25,253 nucleotides of DNA. It comes from CAJCIY01 sp036379355 (GTDB lineage Bacteria > Actinomycetota > Actinomycetes > Mycobacteriales > CAJCIY01). Both the position numbers and the translations under genes were made by a program. The notes below the pieces were generated by a model, which was not told the DNA's origin, did not search any database, and saw only the letters and a program-made list of their open reading frames with translations. Every line of letters begins with the position of its first letter. Within the stretch, counting starts at the first letter, position 1. Location: assembly GCA_036379355.1 (NCBI GenBank), contig DASVGV010000057.1, forward strand, positions 1 through 25,253. The letters are read 5' to 3'. Positions 1 to 6,444 of the stretch are shown in pieces.

Positions 1-56
1 GGGGGGTGGCGGGTGGGAGGTGTGGTCGCCGAGGCGACGGGGCGAGCGCTGCTCGT

Positions 57-62
57 TACGCT
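57..62 (+). promoter_or_regulatory. -10 element of a predicted leaderless promoter for ctaG
   Basis: The hexamer TACGCT fits the actinobacterial -10 pattern TANNNT and lies 6 bases before the GTG at 69. Transcription would then begin at or next to the start codon. Codons upstream of 69 in this frame lose the strong G/C third-position bias, which agrees with coding starting at 69. No clear -35 is visible. Confidence 0.5.
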
Positions 63-68
63 CGATCG

Positions 69-1181
69 GTGGTCGCCCCCTCGCTTCCCCCGGCCGCGCA
101 CCGCCGCGGCCGAGCGCTGGCCACCGGCGTCGCCCTGGTCGTGATCGTGGGGGTCGCCGCGCTCGTCGCCCGGGGCATCACCGACCAGAGCGGCCCCGTG
201 CTGCCCCTGGCGCTCTGCCGTGCCGGCCAGTCGCTCGACTTCCTCGCGCCGCTCGACCTGCGCCGCGCGTTCACCGCCTGGCAGGGGGATGCGGTCTTCG
301 ACCTGGTCTCGGTGCTCGCGGTGCTGGCGTACGCGTGGGGCGCGCGCGCCTACCGCCGGGGCACCGGCGCCCGGTGGCCGTGGCAGCGCAGCGCGCTGTT
401 CGGCGTCGGGATCGTGCTGCTGGTGCTGGCGACGAACTCGGCGCTGGCCGTCTACGACATGACGCTGTTCAGCGTCCACATGATCCAGCACCTGGCGCTG
501 ATCATGGTGATCCCGGCGTTCCTCGTGCTCGGCCGGCCGCTCACGATGCTGCTGGCGCTGTCCGAACGGGCCCGGACCGTCGCGCAGGCCCGCGTGTGGG
601 CGGCCGTGTTCTCCGCCCCTGTCGCTCTCGGTGCGTACGCCGCCGTGCTGGTCGGCACCCACCTCACCGGCGTCATGGGCCAGGTCATGCAGCACGCCTG
701 GGCGGGTCAGCTCGAGCACGCGCTCTACCTCGTGGTCGGCGTCCAGTTCTTCGCCGCGGCGATCGGCAACGCTCCCGTGCCGTGGCGGCTGTCGTACCCG
801 GGGCGGATCTTCCTCACCATGGCCGCGATGGCCGTGGACACCTTCGTCGGCATCGTGCTCATGATGTCGGTCCAGCCGATCGCGATGCTGGGCCACCCCG
901 GGTGGGGGCCGAGCCCCCTCGCCGACACCCACCTCGGCGGGGCCGTGATGTGGGTCGGCGGGGACGGGCTGATGGCCCTCGCGCCGGTGGCCCTCATCGT
1001 CGCCTGGGCCCGGAGTGCCGAGGAGCCGGCGGAGGCCAGCGGCTGGTTCGAGCGGGCCCGGGTGGCCCAGCTGGTGTCACACGGCGCGGCCGAGCCGGCG
1101 GCCGACGGCGCCGTCGACGGCGACGACGCGCAGCTCGAGGCGTACAACCGCTGGCTCGCCCAGCTGAACCGGCGCAGCTGA
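69..1181 (+). CDS. ctaG: CtaG-type cytochrome c oxidase assembly membrane protein
   Basis: The 370-residue integral membrane protein belongs to the caa3-type CtaG family, which helps build the copper centre of haem-copper oxidases in the cytoplasmic membrane. A first hydrophobic segment lies near residues 17-36. The CtaG domain begins around residue 65 with several transmembrane helices and the hallmark HMIQH (137-141) followed by a conserved GRP turn. The tail contains the family-like LEAYNRWLAQL. In many actinobacteria this domain is fused behind a CopD domain. Here no CopD is seen, and the start at GTG 69 is supported by a TACGCT element 6 bases upstream and by the onset of G/C-biased third positions. 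The frame stays open to the window edge, so a longer upstream part cannot be fully excluded. The stop codon lies in a 14-bp tandem repeat. Confidence 0.82.
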   Translation: MVAPSLPPAAHRRGRALATGVALVVIVGVAALVARGITDQSGPVLPLALCRAGQSLDFLAPLDLRRAFTAWQGDAVFDLVSVLAVLAYAWGARAYRRGTGARWPWQRSALFGVGIVLLVLATNSALAVYDMTLFSVHMIQHLALIMVIPAFLVLGRPLTMLLALSERARTVAQARVWAAVFSAPVALGAYAAVLVGTHLTGVMGQVMQHAWAGQLEHALYLVVGVQFFAAAIGNAPVPWRLSYPGRIFLTMAAMAVDTFVGIVLMMSVQPIAMLGHPGWGPSPLADTHLGGAVMWVGGDGLMALAPVALIVAWARSAEEPAEASGWFERARVAQLVSHGAAEPAADGAVDGDDAQLEAYNRWLAQLNRRS

Positions 1182-1188
1182 ACCGGCG
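1161..1188 (+). repeat. 14-bp tandem duplication over the ctaG stop codon
   Basis: CAGCTGAACCGGCG occurs twice head to tail (1161-1174 and 1175-1188), followed by a decayed third copy from 1189. The period is not a multiple of three. The first copy reads QLNR in frame, while the second supplies the in-frame TGA at 1179-1181. The duplication therefore appears to have created the present stop. Confidence 0.8.
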
Positions 1189-1286
1189 CAGCCGAACCGC
1201 CCCCCGGAGTGCGCACAGCGCGCGCACGGGCGTTCCGTGGCGAGTTCTCAGGCCCCGGCGCAGCCGCCGGAGGCAGACTGGACCGC

Positions 1287-1532
1287 ATGGATCCACGCGA
1301 CCGGGGGCGGCGGCGACTGGCGGTGGCGACCGTGGGCGCCGGGGCGCTGGCGGTCGCGGGCGCTGCCGGTGTGGGCCTCACCCGACCGACGCCCAGTCAC
1401 GCCGCCACCCGGACTCCGACCACGTCGCAGCGCGGCCAGGGCTACACCCAGCAGGACGAGGCCCAGCAGCAGCCCGGCTTCGTACCGCAGGCGTCCTCCG
1501 GCCAGGCGGATGCCGGCTCCAGCGGAAGCTGA
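1287..1532 (+). CDS. small membrane-anchored or secreted protein of unknown function
   Basis: I do not recognise a family. The 81-residue protein has a basic N-terminus (about residues 1-10), one hydrophobic segment rich in Ala, Val and Gly (about 11-30), and a hydrophilic Gln/Ser/Gly-rich tail. It is probably a membrane-anchored or exported peptide. ATG 1287 is chosen because GGAGG lies at 1269-1273 and the protein then starts just before the basic-hydrophobic signal-like segment; a start at 1209 in the same frame would only add low-complexity residues. It sits 19 bases before the ApbE gene, a slot often filled by an FMN-binding protein in related operons. However, it is too short for an FMN_bind domain and has no S/T-G-A-T flavinylation motif. 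Confidence 0.6.
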   Translation: MDPRDRGRRRLAVATVGAGALAVAGAAGVGLTRPTPSHAATRTPTTSQRGQGYTQQDEAQQQPGFVPQASSGQADAGSSGS

Positions 1533-1554
1533 CCGTGCGCCGGGGCGAGATGTG

Positions 1555-2484
1555 GTGACCAGCACGCTGAGCCGGCCGCCGTCGCTCGCCTTCCGCGCGA
1601 TCGGCTGCGAGTGCCGCGTCGCCGTGACCGACCCAGCGCGCGTCGTGCAGGCACGCGACCGTCTCGTCGCCGCCCTCGACCGGCTCGACCGCGCCGCGAG
1701 CAGGTTCCGCGCGGACAGCGAGGTCAGCCGGCTCGCCGCGGCGGGCGGCCGGCCCACGCCGGTCAGCGCGCTGCTCGCCGACCTGCTGCGGACGGCGCTC
1801 ACCGCCGCGCGGGACACCGGCGGCCTTGTCGACCCCACGCTCGGACGAGCCCTCGTCGACTGCGGGTACGACGCCGACCTGGCCGACCTGCCCGCGATGC
1901 GCCCCGGAGCCGTCGTCCGGGTACGACCGCGGGCCCGCTGGCAGGACGTGCGGCTCGACGGCGCGATCGCCACGGTGCCCGCCGGGGTGCTGCTGGACCT
2001 CGGTGCCACCGCCAAGGCGCGGGCCGCCGACCTCGCCGCCGAGCGGCTCGCCGGCGAGCTCGACTGCGGCGTGCTGGTCGCGCTCGGCGGCGACATCGCC
2101 GTCCGCGGAGCCGCTCCCCCGGACGGGTGGCGCGTCCGCATCACCGACGCGCCGACCCCGCTGGACGCCCCGCCGGACGGCCCCGCGCAGACCGTCGCGA
2201 TCACCGAGGGCGGCCTGGCGACCAGTTCGACGGCGTCGCGCCGCTGGGCGTACGGCGCGGGGGAGATGCACCACCTGCTCGACCCGCGCACCGGCCTTCC
2301 CGCGGTGACCCCGTGGCGCACCGTCAGCGCAACCGCGCCGACCTGCCTCACGGCGAACGTCGCGACCACCGCCGCGATCGTCCGCGGTGAGGACGGGCTC
2401 CCGTCGGCCCGCGCGACCGGCCTGCCGACGCGCCTGGTCGGTACGCGCGGCGACGTCGTCCACCTCGGCGGCTGGCCGGCATGA
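1555..2484 (+). CDS. apbE: FAD:protein FMN transferase (ApbE family)
   Basis: ApbE enzymes use FAD to attach FMN covalently to a Ser or Thr of a partner protein, in a Mg2+-dependent reaction usually outside the membrane. This 309-residue protein shows the family motifs in order: FRADSEVSRL (51-60), GLVDPTLG (90-97), LDLGATAKARAAD (147-159), ALGGDIAVRG (176-185), HHLLDPRTG (239-247) and a final TCLTANVATTAA segment (263-274). In the last motif Asn replaces the Asp typical of the Mg2+ site. From memory this variation also occurs in other actinobacterial members. No lipobox or signal peptide is visible. Two adjacent GTG codons (1552, 1555) can serve as the start. The gene overlaps the next one by ATGA. 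No FMN-accepting partner is encoded in the window. Confidence 0.88.
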   Translation: MTSTLSRPPSLAFRAIGCECRVAVTDPARVVQARDRLVAALDRLDRAASRFRADSEVSRLAAAGGRPTPVSALLADLLRTALTAARDTGGLVDPTLGRALVDCGYDADLADLPAMRPGAVVRVRPRARWQDVRLDGAIATVPAGVLLDLGATAKARAADLAAERLAGELDCGVLVALGGDIAVRGAAPPDGWRVRITDAPTPLDAPPDGPAQTVAITEGGLATSSTASRRWAYGAGEMHHLLDPRTGLPAVTPWRTVSATAPTCLTANVATTAAIVRGEDGLPSARATGLPTRLVGTRGDVVHLGGWPA

Positions 2485-3053
2485 CCACCGACGCCCTCTG
2501 GTACGTCGCGCGTGGCACCGGAACCGCCATGCTCGTGCTGTTCACCGCCAGCCTGGTGCTCGGCATCGTCACCCGCGGCGGCCGGCCGCTGCCGGGGCTG
2601 CCGCGGTTCGCCGTCGCCGGCCTGCACCGCAACGTCTCGCTGCTGGCCCTCGCGTTCCTGGCCGTCCACGTCACGACGATCGTGTCCGACCACTACGCGC
2701 GCACCGGGTGGCTCGCCGTCGCCGTCCCGTTCACCGGTCACTACCGCCCGCTGTGGGTCGGGCTCGGGACCGTGGCCTTCGAGCTGTTCCTCGCCGTGGC
2801 CGTCACCAGCCTCGTGCGCCACCGGATCGGCCTGCGCACCTACCGCACAGTGCATCTCGCCTCGTACGCCGCCTGGCCCCTGGCCCTCCTGCACGGCGTG
2901 TTCAGCGGGACCGATCACACCGCCCCGTGGATGCTCGCGGTCGACGTCGTCGTGATCGGCTCGGTCGCCGCGGCGCTGGCCTGGCGCCTGTCGAGCTCGC
3001 CACGGTGGCAGCGCGCAGCCCGGCGGAGCCTGACGGGGGCGGTGACCCGGTGA
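2481..3053 (+). CDS. ferric-reductase-like haem-b transmembrane protein
   Basis: The 190-residue integral membrane protein has about five or six hydrophobic segments. Two of them carry His pairs with the spacing expected for two stacked b haems across the membrane: H49/H63 and H125/H138. This resembles the ferric-reductase-like transmembrane domain (also seen in MsrQ and NOX families), without the cytoplasmic FAD/NAD domain those enzymes often carry. Electrons would have to come from a separate protein, and the downstream NuoF-like gene and ferredoxin are plausible donors. The ATG overlaps the apbE stop by ATGA, so the two are co-translated. The C-terminal LTGAVTR only superficially resembles an ApbE target site, because the accepting Thr position is Val. 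Confidence 0.82.
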   Translation: MTTDALWYVARGTGTAMLVLFTASLVLGIVTRGGRPLPGLPRFAVAGLHRNVSLLALAFLAVHVTTIVSDHYARTGWLAVAVPFTGHYRPLWVGLGTVAFELFLAVAVTSLVRHRIGLRTYRTVHLASYAAWPLALLHGVFSGTDHTAPWMLAVDVVVIGSVAAALAWRLSSSPRWQRAARRSLTGAVTR

Positions 3054-3055
3054 CC

Positions 3056-3607
3056 ATGACCGACGTACGGGCGCCGTCGGGCCCGCGCCTGCTCGTGACC
3101 GGCGCCCGCCCGTCGTACGCGGACCACCTCGCCCGGCACGGCCCGCTGCCCCAGGTCGCGCCGCATCGGCTGGTGGCGCTGCTGTACGAGGCCGGACTGA
3201 CCGGGCGCGGCGGGGCCGCGTTCCCGGTGTGGCGCAAGCTGGAGGTGGCGGTCGCCGCGGACCGCCCGGTCGTCGTCGGCAACGCCGCCGAGGGCGAGCC
3301 GGCCAGCGTCAAGGACAGGGTCCTGCTGGAGGCCAACCCTCAGCTGGTCCTCGACGGGCTCGAGCTTGTCGCCGCGGCCGCCGGCGCCGAGCGTGCCGTC
3401 CTCTGTGCGCGCGAAGGCGCGACGCAGGTTGCCGCCGAGCGTGCGGTCGCCGACCGGACAGTCGCCCGGGAGGGTCGCTGCGCCGTCGAGGTCGTGACGG
3501 TCCCGCGGCGTTTTCTCGCCGGGGAGGAGTCGGCGTTGGCCCAGCTCGTGGGCGGCGGCCCGGCCCTCCCGCGTACCCCACCGGTGTGGCAGAGCGGCGT
3601 GCGCTGA
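3056..3607 (+). CDS. N-terminal fragment of the NuoF-like protein (FMN/NADH-binding part)
   Basis: If translation ends at the TGA, this 183-residue fragment results. It holds the flavin- and nucleotide-binding half: GRGGAAFPVWRK at 50-61 matches the NuoF GRGGAGFPTGxKW loop, and NAAEGEPASVKDR a little further on matches the NGDEsEPGtxKDR segment. It lacks the SLBB-like and Fe-S regions, so it is unlikely to pass electrons on alone. The remaining residues keep normal codon bias, suggesting the lesion is recent or not real. Confidence 0.5.
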   Translation: MTDVRAPSGPRLLVTGARPSYADHLARHGPLPQVAPHRLVALLYEAGLTGRGGAAFPVWRKLEVAVAADRPVVVGNAAEGEPASVKDRVLLEANPQLVLDGLELVAAAAGAERAVLCAREGATQVAAERAVADRTVAREGRCAVEVVTVPRRFLAGEESALAQLVGGGPALPRTPPVWQSGVR

Positions 3608-3619
3608 CGCCCGACCCTC

Positions 3620-4261
3620 GTGCAGAACGTCGAGACGCTCGCGCACCTCGCGCTCGTCGCCCGCTACGGCCCGGTGTGGTTCGCCGGCGTCGGCGACCCG
3701 GACGCCCGCGGGTCGATGCTGTTCTCCGTCTCGAGCACGATCGGGACCGGTGTCCGGGTGGTCGAGGCCCCGACCGGGACGCCGTACGCGCAGGTGCTCG
3801 CGACGGCGGGCATCGAGGCCACCCCGCAGGCGGTCCTGGTCGGCGGCTACCACGGAACGTGGCTGCCGCGGGAGGCACTTGCCGCGCCCGCGACGCGCAA
3901 CGCGCTGGCTCGGTACGGCGCGAGCCCCGGAGCCGGGGTCGTGGTGGCGCTGGCCCGCGAGAGCTGCCCGCTCGACGTGGCGGCGCGCATCGTGGCCTAC
4001 CTCGCCGGGGAGAACGCCGGCCAGTGCGGGCCCTGCGTCAACGGCCTGCCCGCCCTGAGCGAGCAGATGCGCCGGCTGCTGCGCGGTGACCGCGGCGCAG
4101 CGGCAGCCGCCGCCCGCTATGCGGGACTGGTCGACGGCCGCGGCGGCTGCCACCATCCGGACGGCACCGCCGCCTTCGTCCGCAGCACCCTCGTCACGTT
4201 CGGCGACGACGTCGACGCACACGCAGCCGGTACGTGCACGGCGCAGGAGACCCAGCCGTGA
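3620..4261 (+). CDS. C-terminal fragment of the NuoF-like protein (Fe-S part)
   Basis: GTG 3620 follows the internal stop by 12 bases and could allow reinitiation, giving 213 residues that begin VQNVETLAHL. The fragment carries the SLBB-like middle and the cluster N3-type segment GENAGQCGPCVNG. NuoF proteins usually have four Cys here (SCGxCxPC plus one later). In this protein the first is Ala134, leaving C136, C139 and C177, so the cluster needs another ligand or is a three-Cys type. I recall similar QCGPC motifs in actinobacterial NuoF-like relatives, but this is from memory. No convincing ribosome binding site precedes 3620, so translation as part of the full-length protein is more natural. 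Confidence 0.5.
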   Translation: MQNVETLAHLALVARYGPVWFAGVGDPDARGSMLFSVSSTIGTGVRVVEAPTGTPYAQVLATAGIEATPQAVLVGGYHGTWLPREALAAPATRNALARYGASPGAGVVVALARESCPLDVAARIVAYLAGENAGQCGPCVNGLPALSEQMRRLLRGDRGAAAAAARYAGLVDGRGGCHHPDGTAAFVRSTLVTFGDDVDAHAAGTCTAQETQP

Positions 4262-4479
4262 GCCGTGTCGCCGTCGACCGAATCCGCTGCGACGGACGGG
4301 GGCTGTGCGCCGAGCTGCTGCCCGAGCGGATCACCCTGGACGAGTGGGGCTACCCGCTCGTCGACGCGACCCCGGTGGACGGCGCGACTCTCGCCTACGC
4401 CCGCGCCGCGGTCAGCCAGTGCCCGCGTCTCGCGCTGTCGCTCGCCGCGGATGCGGTTGACGTTCGTACTCGCGGGTAG
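4258..4479 (+). CDS. small three-cysteine ferredoxin, probably [3Fe-4S]
   Basis: The 73-residue soluble ferredoxin carries electrons in the cytoplasm. Its pattern is C11-x5-C17 in IRCDGRGLC and C55-P56 in SQCPRLAL, with the family-typical PERITLDEWGYP segment between. Three Cys with this spacing are typical of actinobacterial [3Fe-4S] ferredoxins such as those serving P450s. GTG 4258 is chosen because it overlaps the NuoF-like stop as GTGA, has AGGAG about 10 bases upstream, and starts right before the conserved VDRIRC segment. An ATG at 4234 would add eight unrelated residues. It is the last gene of the apbE operon and is the likely electron partner of the NuoF-like protein and the haem-b protein. 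No P450 is in the window. Confidence 0.82.
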   Translation: MSRVAVDRIRCDGRGLCAELLPERITLDEWGYPLVDATPVDGATLAYARAAVSQCPRLALSLAADAVDVRTRG

Positions 4480-4482
4480 CCT
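4457..4482 (+). promoter_or_regulatory. possible etfBA promoter
   Basis: TTGACG (4457-4462) and TAGCCT (4477-4482) lie at the 3' end of the ferredoxin gene. TAGCCT is identical to the hexamer used before ilvD. The spacer is only 14 bases, short of the usual 16-18, so the -35 assignment is weak. Transcription would start near 4489 and give a 140-base leader before etfB. Confidence 0.3.
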
Positions 4483-4501
4483 CGGCGCGTCGGCCCCGGT
4501 T

Positions 4502-4524
4502 TCGCGTCCCCAACACCGACGCGA
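4502..4524 (+). promoter_or_regulatory. perfect 7-bp inverted repeat in the etfB leader
   Basis: TCGCGTC (4502-4508) and GACGCGA (4518-4524) are perfect inverted arms around a 9-base loop. The element could terminate transcription from the ferredoxin operon or act as an operator just downstream of the predicted etfBA start. No U-tract follows. Confidence 0.35.
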
Positions 4525-4574
4525 CACACTGGGCCCCGACATCCGAGCAGCACCAGCAGAGGACACCGTCGTCC

Positions 4575-4593
4575 GGCGCGTCCCGTACGCGCC
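4575..4593 (+). promoter_or_regulatory. second perfect 7-bp inverted repeat in the etfB leader
   Basis: GGCGCGT (4575-4581) and ACGCGCC (4587-4593) flank a 5-base loop, 17 bases before the GGAGG ribosome binding site (4611-4615) of etfB. A hairpin here could influence translation or mRNA stability of etfBA. Function is not shown. Confidence 0.35.
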
Positions 4594-4628
4594 GCGAACG
4601 GTCCCATCGTGGAGGTTGAGCACCGCCG

Positions 4629-5414
4629 ATGAAGATCGTCGTCTGCGTGAAGCAGGTCCCGGACACCTGGGCCGAGCGCACGCTGAACCCGACCGACAAG
4701 ACGCTCGATCGCGCCAAGGTCGACACCGTCATGAACGAGATCGACGAGTACGCCGTCGAAGAAGCCATGCGCATCAAGGAGGCGAACGACGGCAGCGAGG
4801 TGACCATCGTCACGATGGGCCCCGACCGCGCCGTCGACACGGTGCGCAAGGCCCTGTCGATGGGGGCGGACAAGGCGGTGCATCTGTCCGACGAGGCGCT
4901 GCACGGCTCCTGCGTCATGCAGACGTCCGACGCGCTCGCCAAGGTCATCGGCGGCCTCGAGTACGACCTGATCATCACCGGTTCCGAGGCCACCGACTCG
5001 CGCGTGTCGGTCATGCCCGCGCTGCTCGCCGAACGCCTCGGCATCCCGCAGCTGTCGCTGGCCCGCAAGGTCACCGTCGAGCCCGGCACGAAGGTGACGA
5101 TCGAGCGGCAGACCGACAACGGCTACCAGGTCGTCGAGTCGTCGCTGCCCGCCGTGATCTCGGTCGTCGAGAAGATCAACGAGCCGCGCTACCCGTCGTT
5201 CAAGGGGATCATGGCCGCCAAGTCGAAGCCGATGACCACCATGACCGCCGCCGACGCGGGCCTGGACACCGGGTCCCTGGGGCTCGAGCACGCGACCACC
5301 CAGGTCACCGAGGCCACGAACCGGCCGCCCCGGTCCGGCGGCGAGATCGTCAAGGACGAGGGCGACGGCGGCGTGAAGCTCGCCGAGTTCCTCGCGTCGC
5401 AGAAGCTCATCTGA
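4629..5414 (+). CDS. etfB: electron transfer flavoprotein beta subunit
   Basis: The 261-residue EtfB/FixA-family protein binds AMP or FAD and forms a soluble heterodimer with EtfA. The dimer carries electrons from acyl-CoA and other dehydrogenases to the quinone pool. The N-terminus MKIVVCVKQVPDTW is characteristic, followed by DEYAVEEAMR and the ITGSEATDSRVSVMPALLAE region typical of the beta subunit. Length matches the family. GGAGG at 4611-4615 supports the ATG. The 149-base upstream spacer contains two perfect inverted repeats. etfA follows after 14 bases, so the two form an operon. The pair corresponds to fixA-fixB at the head of the conserved block in Mycobacterium. Confidence 0.95.
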   Translation: MKIVVCVKQVPDTWAERTLNPTDKTLDRAKVDTVMNEIDEYAVEEAMRIKEANDGSEVTIVTMGPDRAVDTVRKALSMGADKAVHLSDEALHGSCVMQTSDALAKVIGGLEYDLIITGSEATDSRVSVMPALLAERLGIPQLSLARKVTVEPGTKVTIERQTDNGYQVVESSLPAVISVVEKINEPRYPSFKGIMAAKSKPMTTMTAADAGLDTGSLGLEHATTQVTEATNRPPRSGGEIVKDEGDGGVKLAEFLASQKLI

Positions 5415-5428
5415 GGAAGGGAACCGAG

Positions 5429-6379
5429 ATGGCAGAGGTACTCGTCCTCGTCGAGCACGCCGACGGCGAGGTCAAGAAGGTCACGTACGAGCTGCTGACG
5501 CTCGCGCGGTCGCTCGGCGAGCCGTCGGCGGTCCTGCTGGGCGGCAGCGTCTCCGGGCTCGCCGACAAGCTGGGTGAGTACGGCGCGCAGAAGGTCTACA
5601 TCGCCGAGGACCCGGCGCTCGACGAGTTCCTCGTCGCGCCGAAGGCCGAGGTGCTGGCCCAGATCGTGTCGGACAGCTCGCCCGGGGCCGTCCTGGTCGC
5701 GTCGTCCGCCGAGGGCAAGGAGGTGGCGGCGCGCGCCGCGCTGCGCACCGGCTCCGGCCTGCTCACCGACGCAACCGGCGTGAGCGACTCGCTGGAGGCC
5801 ACGCAGAACATCTTCGGTGGCGCGATCATCGTCACCTCGAAGGTGAGCGCCGGGACCCCGTTCATCGCGGTCCGGCCGAACTCGACCGCACCGGAGCCGG
5901 CGGCGGCCAGCCCCGAGACGGTGACCGTGACCGCGAACATCAGCGACGCCGCGAAGAGCGCCAAGATCACCGACACGGTCGTCGAGGCCAAGGGCGGCCG
6001 CCCGGAGCTCACGGAGGCGTCGGTCGTCGTGTCCGGCGGCCGGGGGCTCGGCGGCGCCGAGCACTTCGAGCTGATCGAGAAGCTCGCCGACTCGCTCGAC
6101 GCGGCCGTGGGCGCCTCGCGGGCCGCCACCGACGCCGGCTGGTACCCGCACCAGAACCAGGTCGGGCAGACCGGCAAGACCGTCTCGCCGCAGCTGTACA
6201 TGGCGATCGGCATCTCCGGCGCCATCCAGCACCGCGCCGGCATGCAGACGTCGAAGACGATCGTCGCGATCAACAAGGACCCGGAGGCGCCGATCTTCGA
6301 GCTCGTCGACTACGGCATCGTGGGCGACCTGTTCGACGTCGTCCCGCAGCTGACCGAGGAGATCACCAAGCGCAAGTAG
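5429..6379 (+). CDS. etfA: electron transfer flavoprotein alpha subunit
   Basis: The 316-residue partner of EtfB binds FAD in its C-terminal domain. That domain is clear: SGGRGLGG at 202-209, then HQNQVGQTGKTVSP (241-254) and the following AIGISGAIQHRAGM stretch, the family signature that contacts FAD. The N-terminal domain starts MAEVLVLVEH as in FixB-type proteins. ATG 5429 is supported by the AGGAAGGG ribosome binding site at 5414-5421. A strong hairpin starts two bases after the stop, so the etfBA unit probably ends here. Typical-length, ordinary-looking gene. Confidence 0.95.
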   Translation: MAEVLVLVEHADGEVKKVTYELLTLARSLGEPSAVLLGGSVSGLADKLGEYGAQKVYIAEDPALDEFLVAPKAEVLAQIVSDSSPGAVLVASSAEGKEVAARAALRTGSGLLTDATGVSDSLEATQNIFGGAIIVTSKVSAGTPFIAVRPNSTAPEPAAASPETVTVTANISDAAKSAKITDTVVEAKGGRPELTEASVVVSGGRGLGGAEHFELIEKLADSLDAAVGASRAATDAGWYPHQNQVGQTGKTVSPQLYMAIGISGAIQHRAGMQTSKTIVAINKDPEAPIFELVDYGIVGDLFDVVPQLTEEITKRK

Positions 6380-6380
6380 G

Positions 6381-6407
6381 CGCGCCCGCGGCATGGCCGC
6401 CGGCGCG
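6381..6407 (+). terminator. hairpin terminator candidate after etfA
   Basis: Arms of 12 bases (6381-6392 and 6396-6407) pair with one mismatch around the loop ATG, giving 11 G-C pairs, and begin directly behind the etfA stop. There is no U-tract, as is common for actinobacterial terminators. Confidence 0.55.
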
Positions 6408-6432
6408 ACAACGCTCCCTCCAACGGCCCCGA

Positions 6433-6438
6433 TAAGGT
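6433..6438 (+). promoter_or_regulatory. -10 element of a predicted leaderless promoter
   Basis: TAAGGT lies 6 bases before the GTG at 6445 and there is no Shine-Dalgarno sequence. This supports both the start codon and a leaderless transcript separate from etfBA. Confidence 0.5.
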
Positions 6439-6444
6439 CCAGCC

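Larger units (their letters stand above)
3056..4261 (+). pseudogene. NuoF-like NADH/flavin Fe-S protein interrupted by an in-frame TGA
   Basis: One continuous reading frame encodes both halves of a protein like the FMN/NADH-binding subunit F of complex I, but TGA at 3605-3607 interrupts it. The residues around the stop read SGVR-stop-RPTLVQNVETLAHL, while the family reads GV-x-GRPTLVQNVET. The stop thus sits exactly at a conserved Gly codon, and a single GGA-to-TGA change explains it. The frame is intact on both sides, so this is a point lesion. Explanations are a recent nonsense mutation, a base-calling error, or read-through; the stop is followed by C, a leaky UGA-C context. The start is taken as ATG 3056. 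GTG 3050, overlapping the upstream stop as GTGA, is equally possible. The gene overlaps the ferredoxin gene by GTGA. Confidence 0.75.

Noticed and set aside
6..68. GTG at position 6 as the ctaG start
   Set aside because: Codons before 69 have many A/T third positions, unlike the gene, and TACGCT lies 6 bases before GTG 69.
1248..2918. Long minus-strand open frame opposite the apbE region
   Set aside because: It mirrors the plus-strand codon bias of apbE and its neighbours; the product is low-complexity Arg/Ala/Gly with no family motif. Such shadows are normal at this GC content.
3017..3050. RSLTGAVTR at the end of the haem-b protein as an ApbE flavinylation site
   Set aside because: The FMN-accepting Ser/Thr of the S/T-G-A-T motif is Val here, and no FMN_bind fold surrounds it.
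3605..3607. Selenocysteine insertion at the internal TGA
   Set aside because: The family residue here is Gly, not Cys or a redox residue, and I see no obvious downstream hairpin dedicated to the site. Nonsense or error is simpler.
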